The translations under genes and the position numbers were made by a program. A DNA stretch of 64,000 nucleotides. Source: Mytilus galloprovincialis. Taxonomy: Eukaryota > Mollusca > Bivalvia > Mytilida > Mytilidae. The stretch's first letter is position 1; every line of letters starts with the position of its first letter. The notes under the pieces were generated by a model. The model saw only the letters and a program-made list of their open reading frames with translations. It did no database searches and was not told the DNA's origin. This document shows, piece by piece, positions 43,751 to 56,139 of the stretch. The stretch is taken from NCBI RefSeq assembly GCF_965363235.1, contig NC_134839.1, forward strand, positions 56,759,560 to 56,823,559, given 5' to 3'.

Positions 43751-45164
43751 CATCAAATTAAAAAAAACCTTCATTAGATATAATATATTGTTCTGGAGAC
43801 AAATTATTATTTACAAGAAATAATTACAAAATACACTTGAAAAAATACTTCCTCATTCTGAAAAAAAAGCATTAATAAGAACAATTCATTTATTAGTATC
43901 CAACTTTACCAATCTTGTCCATTAAACACAACAAATAGCATGATTCCCGTGTAATCAGTTATGTAATTTAACACATGTCAAACGGTTAATTGATTTTCGC
44001 CACATCAAAGAAAAACGGTCAACGTGTCTAAATAATGTTGAATATCTCCTTTATTTGTGATTATTTTTCTATAAAAATTGAAATTTATGCATTAATATCA
44101 ATCTCTAACATAATTTGTAAAAATAATACGTATAACAGCAGTCTTTCTAGTCCTTAGTGGTATTGTATAGTCCTTAGTGCACTAAGGACTCCTAGCACGC
44201 ACCCAACTTGACCAACGTTCCAAAACTTGTCTTCTTGTAATCAGCATGGCTTAATACCGGTAATTACCGGGATATTGTAAAAGTGACATATTCGGGTATT
44301 CTAACGGTCGACTTCCTAGCAGGCTTGTTTCATTTAGTACACAATGAACAGGGTCAATTAATCACGTGCGTGATCGAGAGTGAACCAGGTGTGCACAGGT
44401 AAAATTTATAAAATATACCATTCCAATATAAAACTGTCCATGATATACACACGATACAGCCTGTGTACAGAATTTAACAAAATTTAAGAGTGGTTATAAG
44501 AATAGGTATTGACCAAATCCCCATGTTATCTAAAACGCTTTTATTTATATTTCAGAACCTTTTCTTCCGTTTTTCCACAATTATTTTTTTTTTCTATTTT
44601 TTTTTACTTGCCTTGAATCCAGATTGGTGATTTTGTGTATCTTATTGCGTTGAATTGGTGATTTTCATAAATTCGACGTTGTATCTTTTTTTGTAAAATG
44701 AAAATAAAACGTAAAAGATACCTAATGTGACAATGATATAGTATGAACAACAACCGATAAGGAAACCCGGGAAATAGAATAAAAACTTGAGATACCGTGA
44801 CTTTATTTTTATGTACAAATTTTTAAAAACACCCAATTACAATACTGAAGTACATTGTTTGATATTAACGTCGGGAAAGTATTACATCTTCTTGTTGAAA
44901 ATAAAATCAATAAATACGAATTAATGTAAAAAACGTGGCGGAAAATGAGTAGCCTATAGCTACATGGATGCACGATTTGTACAGTGTCCTTACGTTATTC
45001 GTAGTCAACGTCCTAGGGTTTTCAAAAGCCATATTATGCGCTTAATTCCTCTCTGAAAATTTAACCCCTATCAAATAGCCGTGAATTTTATTTAATAGTA
45101 TTACAATTGAAAAAAGTGTCACTCATTCAGAATGCTATTTTACTATATCGGGTTGAAAACAATA

Positions 45165-45290
45165 AAAAAAAAATGGGCGAAATATACCAAAGGGACATTC
45201 AAACTCGCAAGTCGAAAATAAACTGACAACGTCATGAATAAAAAAAGAAAAAAGAAGACCAAAAGACCATCAGACAAACAAATCATTTAT
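45165..45290 (-). repeat. Dispersed repeat family D, reversed
   Basis: Inverse of the phrase order at 16960-17105: ATACCAAAGGGACATTCAAA, GTCGAAAATAAACTGACAAC, CAAAAGACCATCAGACAAAC. Confidence 0.65.
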
Positions 45291-45357
45291 GACAGCACAT
45301 AGTTGCAACTGCCATATCTACATAAAGCATTGATGATATTATAATAATCTATAAAAA

Positions 45358-45505
45358 AAAAAAGATGTGGTATGATTGCAAAAATGAGACAACTATCCAC
45401 AAAAGACCAAAATGACACAGACATTAACAACTATAGGTCACCGTACGGCCTTCAACAATGAGCAATGCCCATACCGCATAGTCAGCTATAATAGGCCCCG
45501 AATCT
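45358..45505 (+). repeat. Dispersed repeat family A, partial copy
   Basis: AAGATGTGGTATGATTGCAA to TATAATAGGCCCCGAAT, close to the first 145 bp of the copy at 57405. Confidence 0.85.
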
Positions 45506-45859
45506 AACCGGTTTCGCATTGTGTTTGAGCATATTATATGTAAAGCATCTTGCAGATAATGCATGTTTGATTTACTTAGCGCAAATGCACACATTGCTTT
45601 TGTCCATTCATCCGGTATAAAGCTAGTTTTGATAATTGTTGAAAAATTGGTGAATAATGATATGATAGCTACTAGTTGTGTTTATATATTTTTTTTTAAT
45701 TCTATGGCTTATTTTTTCTGACCCTGATATACTTTTACTGTATTGAGTACATATTCTAATTTTTACACGGTTTATTTAATGGTAAATATTTAGTTGATGT
45801 CTTCTTAGATGAATTGTTCACTCAATGTTTCTGCTCTGTCATGGTCGTTTTCTGCTGGT

Positions 45860-46260
45860 GGACCTACTTAAGTCTCAAGTGACAGTATACTTTCAGATTT
45901 CTTTTTATCTGACCTGGCCTTCAAGCGAGCTTTTCTCGTCACTTGGCGTCTGTCGTCCGTTTTCGTTTTTGTTAACTTTTCCAAAAATCTTCTTTGAAAC
46001 TACTCGGCCAAATATTATCGAACACATGTCTTTTAGGAAGTCATCTGACAGTTTGGTTAAACTATATACAACAATTATCTTTGGTGTATTTAGTTTAAAA
46101 AGTGTGTTGGATTAGTCTGACTGCCAGCTAAGATAGCCGACATGACTAAAATTAAAACAAAGGAATAAAATGCAAGTGCTGTCTATTGATACCCGCTATG
46201 AATAGCGAAACCCTGATGTGAAAAACATCTTTAGAATGTTGAGCTCTACTTAATGTTCAT
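45860..46260 (+). repeat. Dispersed repeat family F, partial copy
   Basis: CACTTGGCGTCTGTCGTCCG, AAAATCTTCTTTGAAACTAC, AAGATAGCCGACATGACTAA, in family order. Confidence 0.65.
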
Positions 46261-46352
46261 TCACGTCAAAATGGTCAAATGATTTCTTAAAGAAGTTATC
46301 GCCCTTATATGATGAATTTTACCACTTTCCATGTTTGTCGATTAAATAATGT

Positions 46353-46393
46353 ATTAATTGTATATTTCAATAATATTGAAATATACAATTAAT
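46353..46393. repeat. Perfect 41-bp palindrome
   Basis: ATTAATTGTATATTTCAAT, centre AAT, then the exact inverse. Entirely A/T with a few C/G; likely cruciform-forming or a relic of a fold-back MITE. Confidence 0.85.
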
Positions 46394-46554
46394 TATTTTA
46401 ATAGATAGAAACTTTTAATAACAAATATTAACATCAAGACAAGATCTGCAAGGAGATTAAAATGTCTTGTGAAATCGTTAGTCGACTCGTTATTTGAGTT
46501 CTCGCTCTAAATGATTTTACCAAATCTTTAGTGCTAAACTCTCGTTTATTTACC

Positions 46555-46655
46555 TGTTTAGGGCGGATCCAGTCATTTTTAAAAGGTGGACGGAGGGGGA
46601 CCAACTGTATGTCCATTCAAATGCATTGATCTCCCAAAAAGGGGAGGTTCCAACG
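46555..46655 (+). mobile_element. GC-rich non-autonomous repeat, copy 2
   Basis: GGCGGATCCAGTCATTTTTA, a G-rich run, CATTCAAATGCATTGAT and GGGGAGGTTCCAAC; the inverse order of 345-484. Confidence 0.6.
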
Positions 46656-46794
46656 CAAAAAATGACAAATAAAATATGTTTAAACTTAATTAACGAAACT
46701 ACACAACAATTATGTTGACAATAAGATAGGAGCTATAAATACCGTTACTTTCTTCAGTCTTATTTATTTACGTAGTTCTTTCCTTTTTTCCCCA

Positions 46795-46890
46795 TTAAAT
46801 TCCGTTCATATAAATATTTCTTTCCGTTTCCGTTCCGTTTTCCGTTTCCGCCGTTTAGCAACACCCATAATGTTGATCACGTAACGTCAT
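46795..46890 (-). repeat. Dispersed GGAAAC-rich repeat, copy 2
   Basis: TTTCCGTTTCCGTTCCGTTT, TCCGCCGTTTAGCAACACCC and AACGTCATAA; inverted relative to 35965-36050. Confidence 0.7.
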
Positions 46891-47359
46891 AAGCAAGTTT
46901 CGCGCTATTCAATTAAATAACGTCAAGCACTTTGCATAGTTTTGAAACAGTACTATATTTATTATCGATTGGTCATCTTAGATCAAATCAAATATTTCAT
47001 TGGATAAAGAACATATCAAAATTATGACATAGCGTAGTCCAAGTGTACTACAACATACTTGACATACAACATGACAAAAAATGTACAAACACATAATGCA
47101 TAAAATGAAAAAAATAATGCTGTATCTATAACTACAAGTTTATTCTGTGTATAGTACTTCCATTATTTATGATAGACTTACTGACACTCCGCATTGTTTT
47201 GAACTTTCAGTTGTGGTTTTCTCATTATTGATGACCATACGGTTGCCTGCAGTTGCTTACACCCACTTCTTTTAAACTTTGTTGGTTTTTTTCATCTATT
47301 TTTTCAATAGTCAGGATTTGTCATCACCCTGTCAGCACCACCTGTCTAATTTGATAATA

Positions 47360-47945
47360 ATTTTAGATATTTGGATGATATTTGGCTCTCAATAATGACG
47401 ATTTCAGTAAGTATACTAAAGAAATTTATCCTGTTGAACTTACTTTAAATAAAGCTAATACTAACAATGACCACTGCCCTTTCCTCGATCTTGATATTGT
47501 CTATATCATTAACAGAAAGCTTAAAACTAAAATTTATGATAAAAGAGATGATTTTTCATTTCCTATCGATAATTATCCATTTTTAGATGGTGACTTTCCC
47601 TTGTAACCATCTTACGGTGTTTATATATCTCAACTTGAACGATTCGCTCGTTTATGTAACAATGTTTTAGATTTCAACAAGAGAAATTTATGTATTACTG
47701 AAAAAATATTACTCCAGGGTTTTCGATATGACAAACTAGTCAAAACATTTACCAAATTGTATCATCGGTATAAGGACAGTCACATCATTCGTAAATGTAT
47801 ATAGCTCAACATGCAGAGTTCTTATACGTTCAGGTATTTTGCATCCAATCTTTATATATGGTAACACCCTGTTTCAATAGCAACACATGAAGTATAAGGA
47901 AAATATAGATCTTTGTTTCAAGCATCGTATTCAGTATTAGTAAGT
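47360..47945 (+). pseudogene. Penelope-like reverse transcriptase fragment
   Basis: Opens with an RT catalytic YLDD sequence, then SKYTKEIYPVELTLNKA, FLDLDIVYI, KIYDKRDDFSF, and further down GVYISQLERFA, a series I know from Penelope-like retroelements of molluscs and fish. Only the palm end and thumb remain. It is broken, by roughly three changes. It lies within the HSPA12-like gene's first intron. Confidence 0.6.
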
Positions 47946-48199
47946 CATTATATGAGTTTTAAAAATTCATACGTGTCTCAAATTTAAACATGATAAGGTG
48001 CTACTTCATTGATTCCATTGTGGTGTACCGTCGAGTCATCACAATCTACACGTTATAAAATAATATTATAATAAGGACAATTGTGCTGAAAGGTTGGCAT
48101 ATACAAAAACTATAACACAAAATGGATTAAGTTAGACATAAATTTTCAGCAGCAAATGTTTCAAAGGTAACAAAAAATGACAGGGAAAATAAAGATAGC

Positions 48200-48395
48200 A
48201 CACTCTTTTGTTCACGTCCGAAGTCAGGAGCCTGTATTTTAGTGGTTATCGATGGTTCATGTCTGTTACATATGTTTTTCATAAATTGAATTGTTATAAA
48301 TTGAGCCGTTAGTTTTCATGTCAGTTTTACATTTTTTCATGTTCGGGACTTCCTAAGCTGACTATACGGTTAGTGCTTTTCTCATTGCGTGACTG
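48200..48395 (+). repeat. Dispersed repeat (AAGTCAGGAGCCTG type)
   Basis: Recognised as a repeat only by phrases such as CGAAGTCAGGAGCCTGTATT and TCGGGACTTCC-TAAGCTGAC, which I recall from mussel sequences. No second copy in this window. Confidence 0.4.
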
Positions 48396-48574
48396 ATTCC
48401 TGCTACAAACGGTTTTTGAATAACTCTATACATAGTATCTATCCATTTTTGCAAATAAACTAAGTAAAAAAAAGTATTATTAGCTATCATAAACTTATAA
48501 TATAAAAAAATATTCAAAATGCAGAATGCTATTTTATGCCTAATTTACAATTCGTGTCAGTTAATAAATTGTAC

Positions 48575-48915
48575 ACTTATTATGCCCCACCTACGATAGT
48601 AGAGGGGCAGTATGTTTTCTGGTCTGCGCGTCCGTTCGTCCGTCCGGTCGTTCGTTTGTCCGTCCGTTCGTTCGTCAAGGTTTTTGGTCAAGGTAGATTT
48701 TGATGAAGCTGCAGTCCAATCAACTTGAAACTTAGCACACATATTCCTTATGATATGATCTTTCTAATTGTAAAGTCAAATTAGACTTTTGACCCAAAAT
48801 TCACTGTCCACTGAACATAGAAAATGGAAGTGCCAGTTTCAGGTTAAAGTTAAAACATGGAAAATGATAGTGCAAGTGGGGCATTCGTGTACTTTGGACA
48901 CATTCTTGTTTATTT
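48575..48915 (+). repeat. Dispersed repeat family E, unbroken copy
   Basis: TTATGCCCCACCTACGATAG, CGTCCGTTCGTCCGTCCGG, CTGTCCACTGAACATAGAAA, ending GTACTTTGGACACATTCTTG. Reference copy for the split one at 19600-20650. Confidence 0.8.
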
Positions 48916-49734
48916 ATTAACATACTAACCATGCTAACGTATACTTGTTTACAAAGAATTAAGAACACCAAGGCAAGCATCAAGTTCAACGCTTAGTTTA
49001 ATAGTGTCCCTCGACAATTCAAAACAGTTCAGGACATTTGTTTAAAATATTTATTTATACACCTTATCGCTGATCCCGGCTGACTCGGCTGCTTGAACTT
49101 TTGAAGCATGTACAACAATCACTTTTCCATTGTGGCGTCAGATATTTTGTTTTATGACGTCAAAATTTTACGGGAACCAGTGTGATATCCAGTAATGGCG
49201 GACAAATAGCGATATAAAGGTGTATTATTGGGTACAAGAAGTAAAACCAATTGGCAAATATTTTTGTTTGTTTTGCTCAATGACTATTTGTTCATAATGT
49301 GTTTTTTGTCTGTTTCATACTATACTTTTATGTTATCTTATCATTAAGAAGCATAAGAATTGTTCATTCTAAAATTTGATATAGCACTTTCTTGCCTTCA
49401 ACCCTGTAATTACGACGTCAAATGACGTCAAATAATATATGACGTCATGATGACGTTTTATGATAAAGATGAATAAAAAAAAAAACAATAAAAATAAAAT
49501 CCACAAAATGAATAAAATTAATAATAATTGAAGGAAAGGTGTTTTATTTAGAAATATTACGAAAGGGAAAAAATATTCTATTTTTTTACACAAAGGACAC
49601 ATATGTCCTTCCCGCAGTAAGAGGGAATAACGCGAGATTGCAGAGTAGCCAATCAGTATCACGTATGATAATGAAACATACAAACAAGATAAATACTTTA
49701 TATAAGTCTCACCACTTCGTTACATATAAAATAC

Positions 49735-49882
49735 ATACCCGTAGCCAGGGGGGTTCGGACGAATCCACCCTTGAAACCTAATAAGTCAACGTTCTGTTCA
49801 AATTGTGACTGTTAAAGTCGAGGTCATGAGTCCAAATACCCCCCCCCCCCCCCTTGGAAATTCTTGGCTACGGGCCTGAAAT
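49735..49882 (+). mobile_element. Small C-rich MITE-like repeat
   Basis: Starts CCCGTAGCCAGGGGGG and ends with a C run, then CTTGGCTACGGGCCTG: inverted CCGTAGCCA/TGGCTACGG ends about 125 bp apart. Non-coding. Confidence 0.6.
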
Positions 49883-50799
49883 ATACAGCTTTTTAAAACA
49901 CAAGTTAGGTTAACAACAAGAGCCACTCTATACAGAGTTATGAGTGACTATTAAAAAAAAAAATTTAAATTATAATACAAATACAAGTCAACTATCATGA
50001 GTATAAAATAAATCTAATGTAATTATTCGCTTTTATTCGTCAAATAGAAGTGAGTGTTATTCCCGGTGTTATTCACCGAGGTCCACTTGCAAAATCATTG
50101 GTTTGCTTTACCGATTTTGTACTGAGAGAGAGAGAAAAACGTACGTAACATACAGTGAGGGAAAACAAGATATGACGATATTTCACTCGGTTTATGACAT
50201 TTGAGATCACCTAAGTTATATAACATCTTAATACGCAGTCTCGATCTGTTCCTTAACCTTTGTGAACTCTAAAATTATTGAATAAACCTATTTGAATCGC
50301 AGGGTTCTATTCATTTAGCATGTTTATGATATATTCAAATACGCAGCAACGTTCAATTACTTAACATTTGTCATTTTTTTTAAAATCATTATCAAACTAT
50401 TATATTATACCAGCTGGCCCGAGAACACAGTTATTTCGTCGGGCATTTCTTTTAGACAATAAATGGAAATTAAAAAAATCCCACCAGCGCTTTCTCAGTT
50501 AATATTTTTACGGTGTGGAAAACTTAGGGGACAAATTATATCAAAATTATAGAAAACATCATCAGCTCAAACTTAAATTTTATGATAAGTGGGTATTTAA
50601 TTCTTTTGACAGCTTCCGAAGTACTAATTTTAACCTCTTTTTATTTTAGCTAAACCAAATCATCACTTTTTCTTTAAAATTCATGACCCAAAGTTTTTAC
50701 AATGGAGTTTCATCCCCTCCTTCTATTTGAGGCATAACAAATGTAGAAATAAATTTAGAAATGGTATAAAAAATTGGCAAGTATTACACTGTCCACGCT

Positions 50800-51080
50800 A
50801 GGGACTATATGTTTTCTCATCAATTGGCGTCCGTCGTCCGTCGTCCGTCGTCCTTATTTTTGTACAAAAATCTTCTCTGAAAGTACTTGGCCAAATTTGA
50901 TGGCCGATATGGCTAAAAAAAGAATATGTGAGTATAATTCTAGTTTGGCCTATTATTTAGAAACTACTATAAATCGACAAAATCTGACAAGAAATGTTCA
51001 AAATGTTGAGCTCTATCTATCGTCTATTTACGTCAAAACCTTGTCAGACGACTTCTTAAAGAAGGTTTCCCTAAAGATAA
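50800..51080 (+). repeat. Dispersed repeat family F, partial copy
   Basis: GGCGTCCGTCGTCCGTCGTC, AAAATCTTCTCTGAAAGTAC, GATGGCCGATATGGCTAAAA. It ends 138 bp before the second HSPA12-like exon. Confidence 0.7.
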
Positions 51081-51218
51081 TTGTTTAATTTCGATACTGG
51101 ATGTTACAAATAATTCATGTCATCCCTATCATCCAAAATTTAACACGACGAAAAGATTATGGAACACTATAAAGTAATTATTATCATGTGCTTTATTTAA
51201 ATTAACTTAATTTTCTAG

Positions 51219-51440
51219 AATTTTGATGATGAAACTTTACTTAAAGACTCGAGAGGGAGAAAGCACAAAGCAATTGATATCGTTGTAGTATTCTTGAAGT
51301 CACTTTGTGATAATAGTATCAAGAACCTGCAAACGTGTAGTGACATAAATAATGTAAACGACTCATGTTGGGTGCTGATGATTCCATCAGTAAGGGCTGG
51401 TAGCAGAGCTGTTGATTTTTTTAGGAAGGCATGGCGTAAG
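51219..51440 (+). CDS. HSPA12-like protein, second coding exon
   Basis: Exactly 74 codons between TTTTCTAG and AAG-GTTAGT, phase 0 on both sides. It encodes NFDDETLLKDSRGRKHKAID, VVVFLKSLCDNSIK and CWVLMIPSVRAGSRAVDFFR, the HSPA12 segment in which a helix is followed by the V-P strand (family form VLTVPAIW) and the AKQFMR-type helix. The intron before it is 16.4 kb and contains most of the transposons in this window. Confidence 0.75.
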
Positions 51441-51529
51441 GTTAGTGTTAGTATATAAGTTGTTGCAAAAATTTTAAATTCAAAGCGAAAATTTTGTCTT
51501 TTTTCTTTAAATGTTTAACATAAAATAAG

Positions 51530-51705
51530 ATGTGGTATAATTACCATTGAGACAACTTTCAAGTGACGTGGATGTAAACACCACACGGCATTCAGTATTG
51601 GGCATAAACGTATCGTATAGTCAGCTATATAAGACATTGACATTAAAATTAACATTACAAAATGTGAAACAATTCAAACCAGAAAACAAACACTTATTGC
51701 CAAAA
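51530..51705 (+). repeat. Dispersed repeat family A, diverged copy
   Basis: AAGATGTGGTATAATTACCA, TTGAGACAACTTTC, TCGTATAGTCAGCTATA, AATGTGAAACAATTCAAACC. About 90 bp past the second HSPA12-like exon. Confidence 0.7.
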
Positions 51706-52662
51706 TAATTTATACTACTAAAATTAATATAAGACGGCAAGAACCAATGAGTTACAAGCTCTTTCTTAAGGACAAATACACTAGTAATTGGCAGGGATCA
51801 GTACTACTGAAACAGACAAACTTACTTACAACTGTAAACATCAGTTGGAAATGCTTAACTCAACAGATGGATATTAAGTTAAAAAAAAAAAAAAAAAAAA
51901 AAAACATGCCTAAATACAACAAACACAAAGGACCGATCTTAAAGTTCTCAAAATTTCTGACAGCTACTTTATGGAAAATAGCAATTCAAAAATAAACATC
52001 AGAACAATAAAAATATAACAAACCTTAGTGCAGCGAAAAAGTTAACAGTAGTACAGAAGCAGTCATTAGCATCAGTACTGACCAAAGAAGTAATTTATAT
52101 CAGTAGAGAAAAAAGTAATAATTGTATGACTTTACATTTGTTAATGATTATTGATAAGTTCGATAATTTTACAAAAGCCGTGAACGGAGTTCCATTTTAT
52201 TAACCGGATGTCGAAGTAAAAGTCGGTTATTGATTTACGATATATATACGGCATGCCGGTGGGGGTGGGTGGGCGGTCGACTGCGAAACCGTTCATTTAC
52301 ATATAAATGCTTTGAGGATTTTTTTTTCAAAATAAGATAATAATATTATGTTGTTTCCCGTGACTAAACGAAGGTAAAGTTCAATTTTCACGATTTTAAC
52401 ATTTCACGTTAGTAGCCCTTTCCAAGAATTAATTTTTTGATGAATTAATCCATTTCTGTATGAAGCGAAATAACTAATTTTTTTTTAAAAGACATTATAT
52501 TAATGATAAATGACATTTTGGATGTGCTTTCTTCTTTTCTTTGGTAAATTGTTTAAAGAATTTTGTGGTAGGATTGTAGGATTCTGTATAAACTAATTTT
52601 CTGAATGCTGTATTTGTTTTGTGTTTTAATTTGTGTAACTTATAACTTGTACAAGCTTTTTT

Positions 52663-52773
52663 TGTACAAATTACAATTTGAACAAAGTCAAAATACAAAT
52701 TATAATTTGAACAACAACATATGCTTACAATTATAATTTGTATTTTGACTTTGTTCGAATTATAATTTGTACA
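52663..52773. repeat. 111-bp hairpin: 49-bp arms, 13-bp loop
   Basis: The left arm starts TGTACAAATTACAATTTGAA; the right arm is its inverse with about three mismatches. The inner half is itself AT-rich and partly self-similar (ATACAAATTATAATTTG). Could be a MITE or the source of a hairpin RNA. Confidence 0.85.
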
Positions 52774-53934
52774 AAATTTGACTTAAAATCACTTATAACA
52801 TGTTACACTACAACAATTTATGGTATGGATGACATGGATCTTGTGATAAAAAATCATTGATAAACACCAAAGAAGTTGTATTCTATGAACACATAATAAA
52901 CAGTGTATGTAAAGTGCGGATCCTAAAATATCATTTTCACTGTATATGCCAGAAATTTTTGATGTAGAATGATAAATAAACAGACAACTTTTTTTTTATT
53001 TTTGAAGAAAATGAAGAAAATTAGTTAAAAAGTATATGTTAAGAAACACATAATACTAATAAAACAAAGTAAGAGATGCGAACGGGTTTTTTTTCGCGCC
53101 TAAATCCAAATAGCTGTGAAATATATACCAAAATAGGTGAATATTTAGGACATTTCACGAACAGATCGTGCAGGTGTTTTATAACTAACAGGTAAGATGT
53201 TGTTGCAGAAAAAATATTCATTTCAACACAATTATTAAAGTTGTATAACGTAGAATAGGTTTTGTCATTCAGTTTCTTCATATTGAACTGAATTCCACTA
53301 TGATGCTTTCTTTATGCGAGTCATGTTTACTGTCGAATAATGATACTATTCTTTCATTTTCACTGTAGAGCGATTCATTAGTATTGTATATGCGGCGCAT
53401 TTTCACTGTATGATATATTTATTTTTGTATCTATTACGGCGTATTTTTTTAGCATGTAAAGCAAGACTTTAGTTAGCGTGCTTGCTTTAGTTTGTTTTTG
53501 TACAATCCTTATGATAACACCCAATTTAATTCAAATATAATAATTATATAAATACAGGTTAAACTATGCCGATACATATTGTTTAAAGATGTCAATCTTA
53601 TTTACAAAGTTTGTATAAACAATTATACAAACTAAGCAATCAAGTCAACAAAAGTTTTGCTTTACATGCATTAGGAAATTAGCTGTAAAGCCTTAATTTA
53701 GCCGACTTGCTCAAACAATAGATAAAGTAAGAGACGGATTTGATAAAATTTAACTTACGGAGGAAAGTTTGGTTTTAAAACACTCTAAATAAATTCAATA
53801 GAAATAACATTTATTTCAAATGTATTCCATTTTTAAAATTTCTTATGAATCGTATAGGGATCTTTATCCTTGTTTTTTTTATCCATTTCCATATCCTTGT
53901 TTTTTTTATCCATTTCCATGACACTTCACCACTA

Positions 53935-54130
53935 ATTACGTACATCTTGATAAAGATTGAATCGTTGGTTTTCCCGTTTAAAAGGTTTTACACTGGGGCC
54001 CTTTATAACTTGCTGTGCGGTGTGAGCCAAGACTCCATGTTGAAGACCGTATTTTGACGTATAAAGGTATACTTTTATAAATTGTGACTCGTTTTGAGAG
54101 TTGTCTCATTGTCACATATGACATCCTATC
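53935..54130 (-). repeat. Family A, related subfamily, reversed
   Basis: Contains ATCGTTGGTTTTCCCGTTTA, GGGGCCCTTTATAACTTGCT, GTGTGAGCCAAGACTCCATG and GAGTTGTCTCATTGTCACAT, like 5110-5350. Confidence 0.8.
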
Positions 54131-54139
54131 TATCTGTGG

Positions 54140-54435
54140 CTCAACCCGAAACGAGACGGGATAAAAAGGGATAAAAAACACACTTTTTTAATATATTTAT
54201 AATGGGCTTGATATGAGTCAGAAAAGAGTAGAATAGTGGGTCGCGTTGGGGTATAAGCGTGACGCGGAATTGCCGATTTTTTTGTAAGCGTGACACGTGA
54301 TAGTCAAATGATTGTGTCGTGAAAACGAGAAATAAAGTATAGCGGGACACGGAAAATTTTAAAAAATGAGAACTGCATAGTATAAGCGGGATACGGGAAT
54401 CTGATAAAGCAGTAAGCGGGACACCCTCCCCCCCC
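54140..54435 (-). repeat. Short-period repeat with GTAAGCGGGACAC-type blocks
   Basis: Irregular blocks GTATAAGCGTGACGCGGAA, GTAAGCGTGACACGTG, ATAGCGGGACACGGAAAA, GTATAAGCGGGATACGGGAA, GTAAGCGGGACACCC recur about every 50-70 bp before a C run at 54426. Confidence 0.6.
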
Positions 54436-54734
54436 CCCCCAAATGAGACTCCAGAATAAGATATTTTATTTTATCTTCATCCTATTGTTAAAGTCATGCC
54501 TTCAATAACAAATGTATCCCATGCATGCATTTTTATAGACAAAAGACCTTATGGATATTTGGGGTTCTTTGACATGCTGAATCTAACCTTGTATTCAGTT
54601 TGGGGATTTTTACCAAGTTACCGAAATAGCCCACATAGAGGTCCAAAGGGTCTAAGATCATCAAACATGAATTGTAGCATGCATGTTGTGTACAATTACC
54701 CAAATGTGCATTGTTTGACCTCTGTGGTAGTATC

Positions 54735-54870
54735 CACTCGCGGATCTAGAAATTTTTATAAGTAGGGGTCCAATGACTACCTAAGCGGGGGCCCGCTCCA
54801 GTGATTCCATATAAAAGTAGCCAAATGTTTTCCCAAAAAGGGGGCAACCCCCTGTCCCCCTAAATCCTCC
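54735..54870 (+). mobile_element. GC-rich MITE, TGGCGGATC family
   Basis: CTCGCGGATCTAGAA, GGGCCCGCTCCAGTGATTCC, ATATAAAAGTAGCCAAAT, then CCCCCTAAATCCTCCTC; diverged relative of 487-612. Confidence 0.5.
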
Positions 54871-56139
54871 TCTGGTATCGAGCTGTTCATTACGGATATT
54901 TTTTTTTTGTATCAAGGGTGCTCTACTTCACGTACCAATGCAAACAAAAAAGTTCGCCCACACCTTACATTACATGTTTTAATGACTGTGGATAATTTAT
55001 GTCACATACCGTTTCACCTTATACAGTTAAAATCATGCAAGCAACAATCGAGTCAAGAACATTTGTTCTACCAAAACTGTCTTTTTCAGAATATGGAAAT
55101 TGAAGCAGTTGAGGGTACAACTGGGGAAAGTTAATCTTTTATAAGCTTTTCTGTCACCATTGCGTTTCAAGATGCATATTTCTCTGTTCGCAAGTGTATT
55201 TATTGCGTGGAAGATAACGTCCTCAAATGTACTCGTCTCTATTTTACACAGACTGCACATAAACTCCGCAATATCAATCTTTGACTTAAAAAAATACAGA
55301 AATATCTTTTAATTTTTTTTTTTAAATCAAGGAAAAACGTAATTTGAAGAATACAATATGACATTTTGAGAAGCGTTTTTGTTACAAGTTTGAAAAGCTA
55401 TATATTTGATAAAGAATGAATGAGGAGTTAGTATTTCAATTTGAAAATACATTTATCATCAATTCTAAAGTCATCAACTAAGTTTTTTCATTTGTTTCAA
55501 GTGCATTTATCACATAATTCTACAATAAAAATTCCTCGCATCTTCGAAAATTCCACATCAGAAATGACTGCACTAACAGTGATAATTCATCGCATCTATA
55601 GTTAAAATGGATCGCTTTCAAAAATCGATATGCTATATTATGTTGCTTTTATAACACTTATTTGAACTTTAATGCTATGTTTGTACATAATAAAGACATA
55701 TCACAATGAAAATATATAAAAACTTTCCTTCAAATCAGTTAATTTGGTATTTTCAAAACGTAAACAAATACAGTTTTCCCATGATCCTTTATTCTACAAT
55801 AGACATACCCGCATATGACAGTGAAAATGAACTAGCTGGATTCGCACTTTACAGTCAGGAGTCTACTTCGTCAAAATTATCTCCCCATTACGCCAGTTCA
55901 TTTTCACAATCGTAGAAATGGATGCCATTGTAGGGATGACGCGCTACCAATATTGCTCTTGGAAACCGATACATTTATCCACATTGCACCATTACGATCA
56001 TTATATGTTAGTTGTATTTTAAAAGACAAATGTAAAAACTAGCTAATGAGCATCAGTTAATAATCTTGTCTGCATTGATTTAACTTAAAACTATTGTCTG
56101 ATCGGTTGTCAGGTGGAATTTTCGAAAATTCATAAACAT

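Larger units (their letters stand above)
36983..44204. mobile_element. 7.2-kb Mutator-like element with ~300-bp TIRs and 9-bp target duplication
   Basis: The direct repeat AACTTGACC lies at 36974-36982 and 44205-44213. Within it, the two ends are inverted copies over about 300 bp; the clearest part is TCCTTAGTGCACTAAGGACT and TACCACTAAGGACTAG with GATATTCAACATT further in. A 9-bp duplication with long TIRs is characteristic of Mutator-like elements. The outermost ~20 bp of the two ends differ by an indel. The interior holds a LINE and a second Mutator-like element; no transposase of its own was identified, so it may be non-autonomous. Confidence 0.7.

Noticed and set aside
55033-55290. Zinc-finger-like minus frame starting CSLCKIETSTFEDVIFHA
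   Set aside because: Only one half of a finger is present, no splice context, and no repeat or family could be named.
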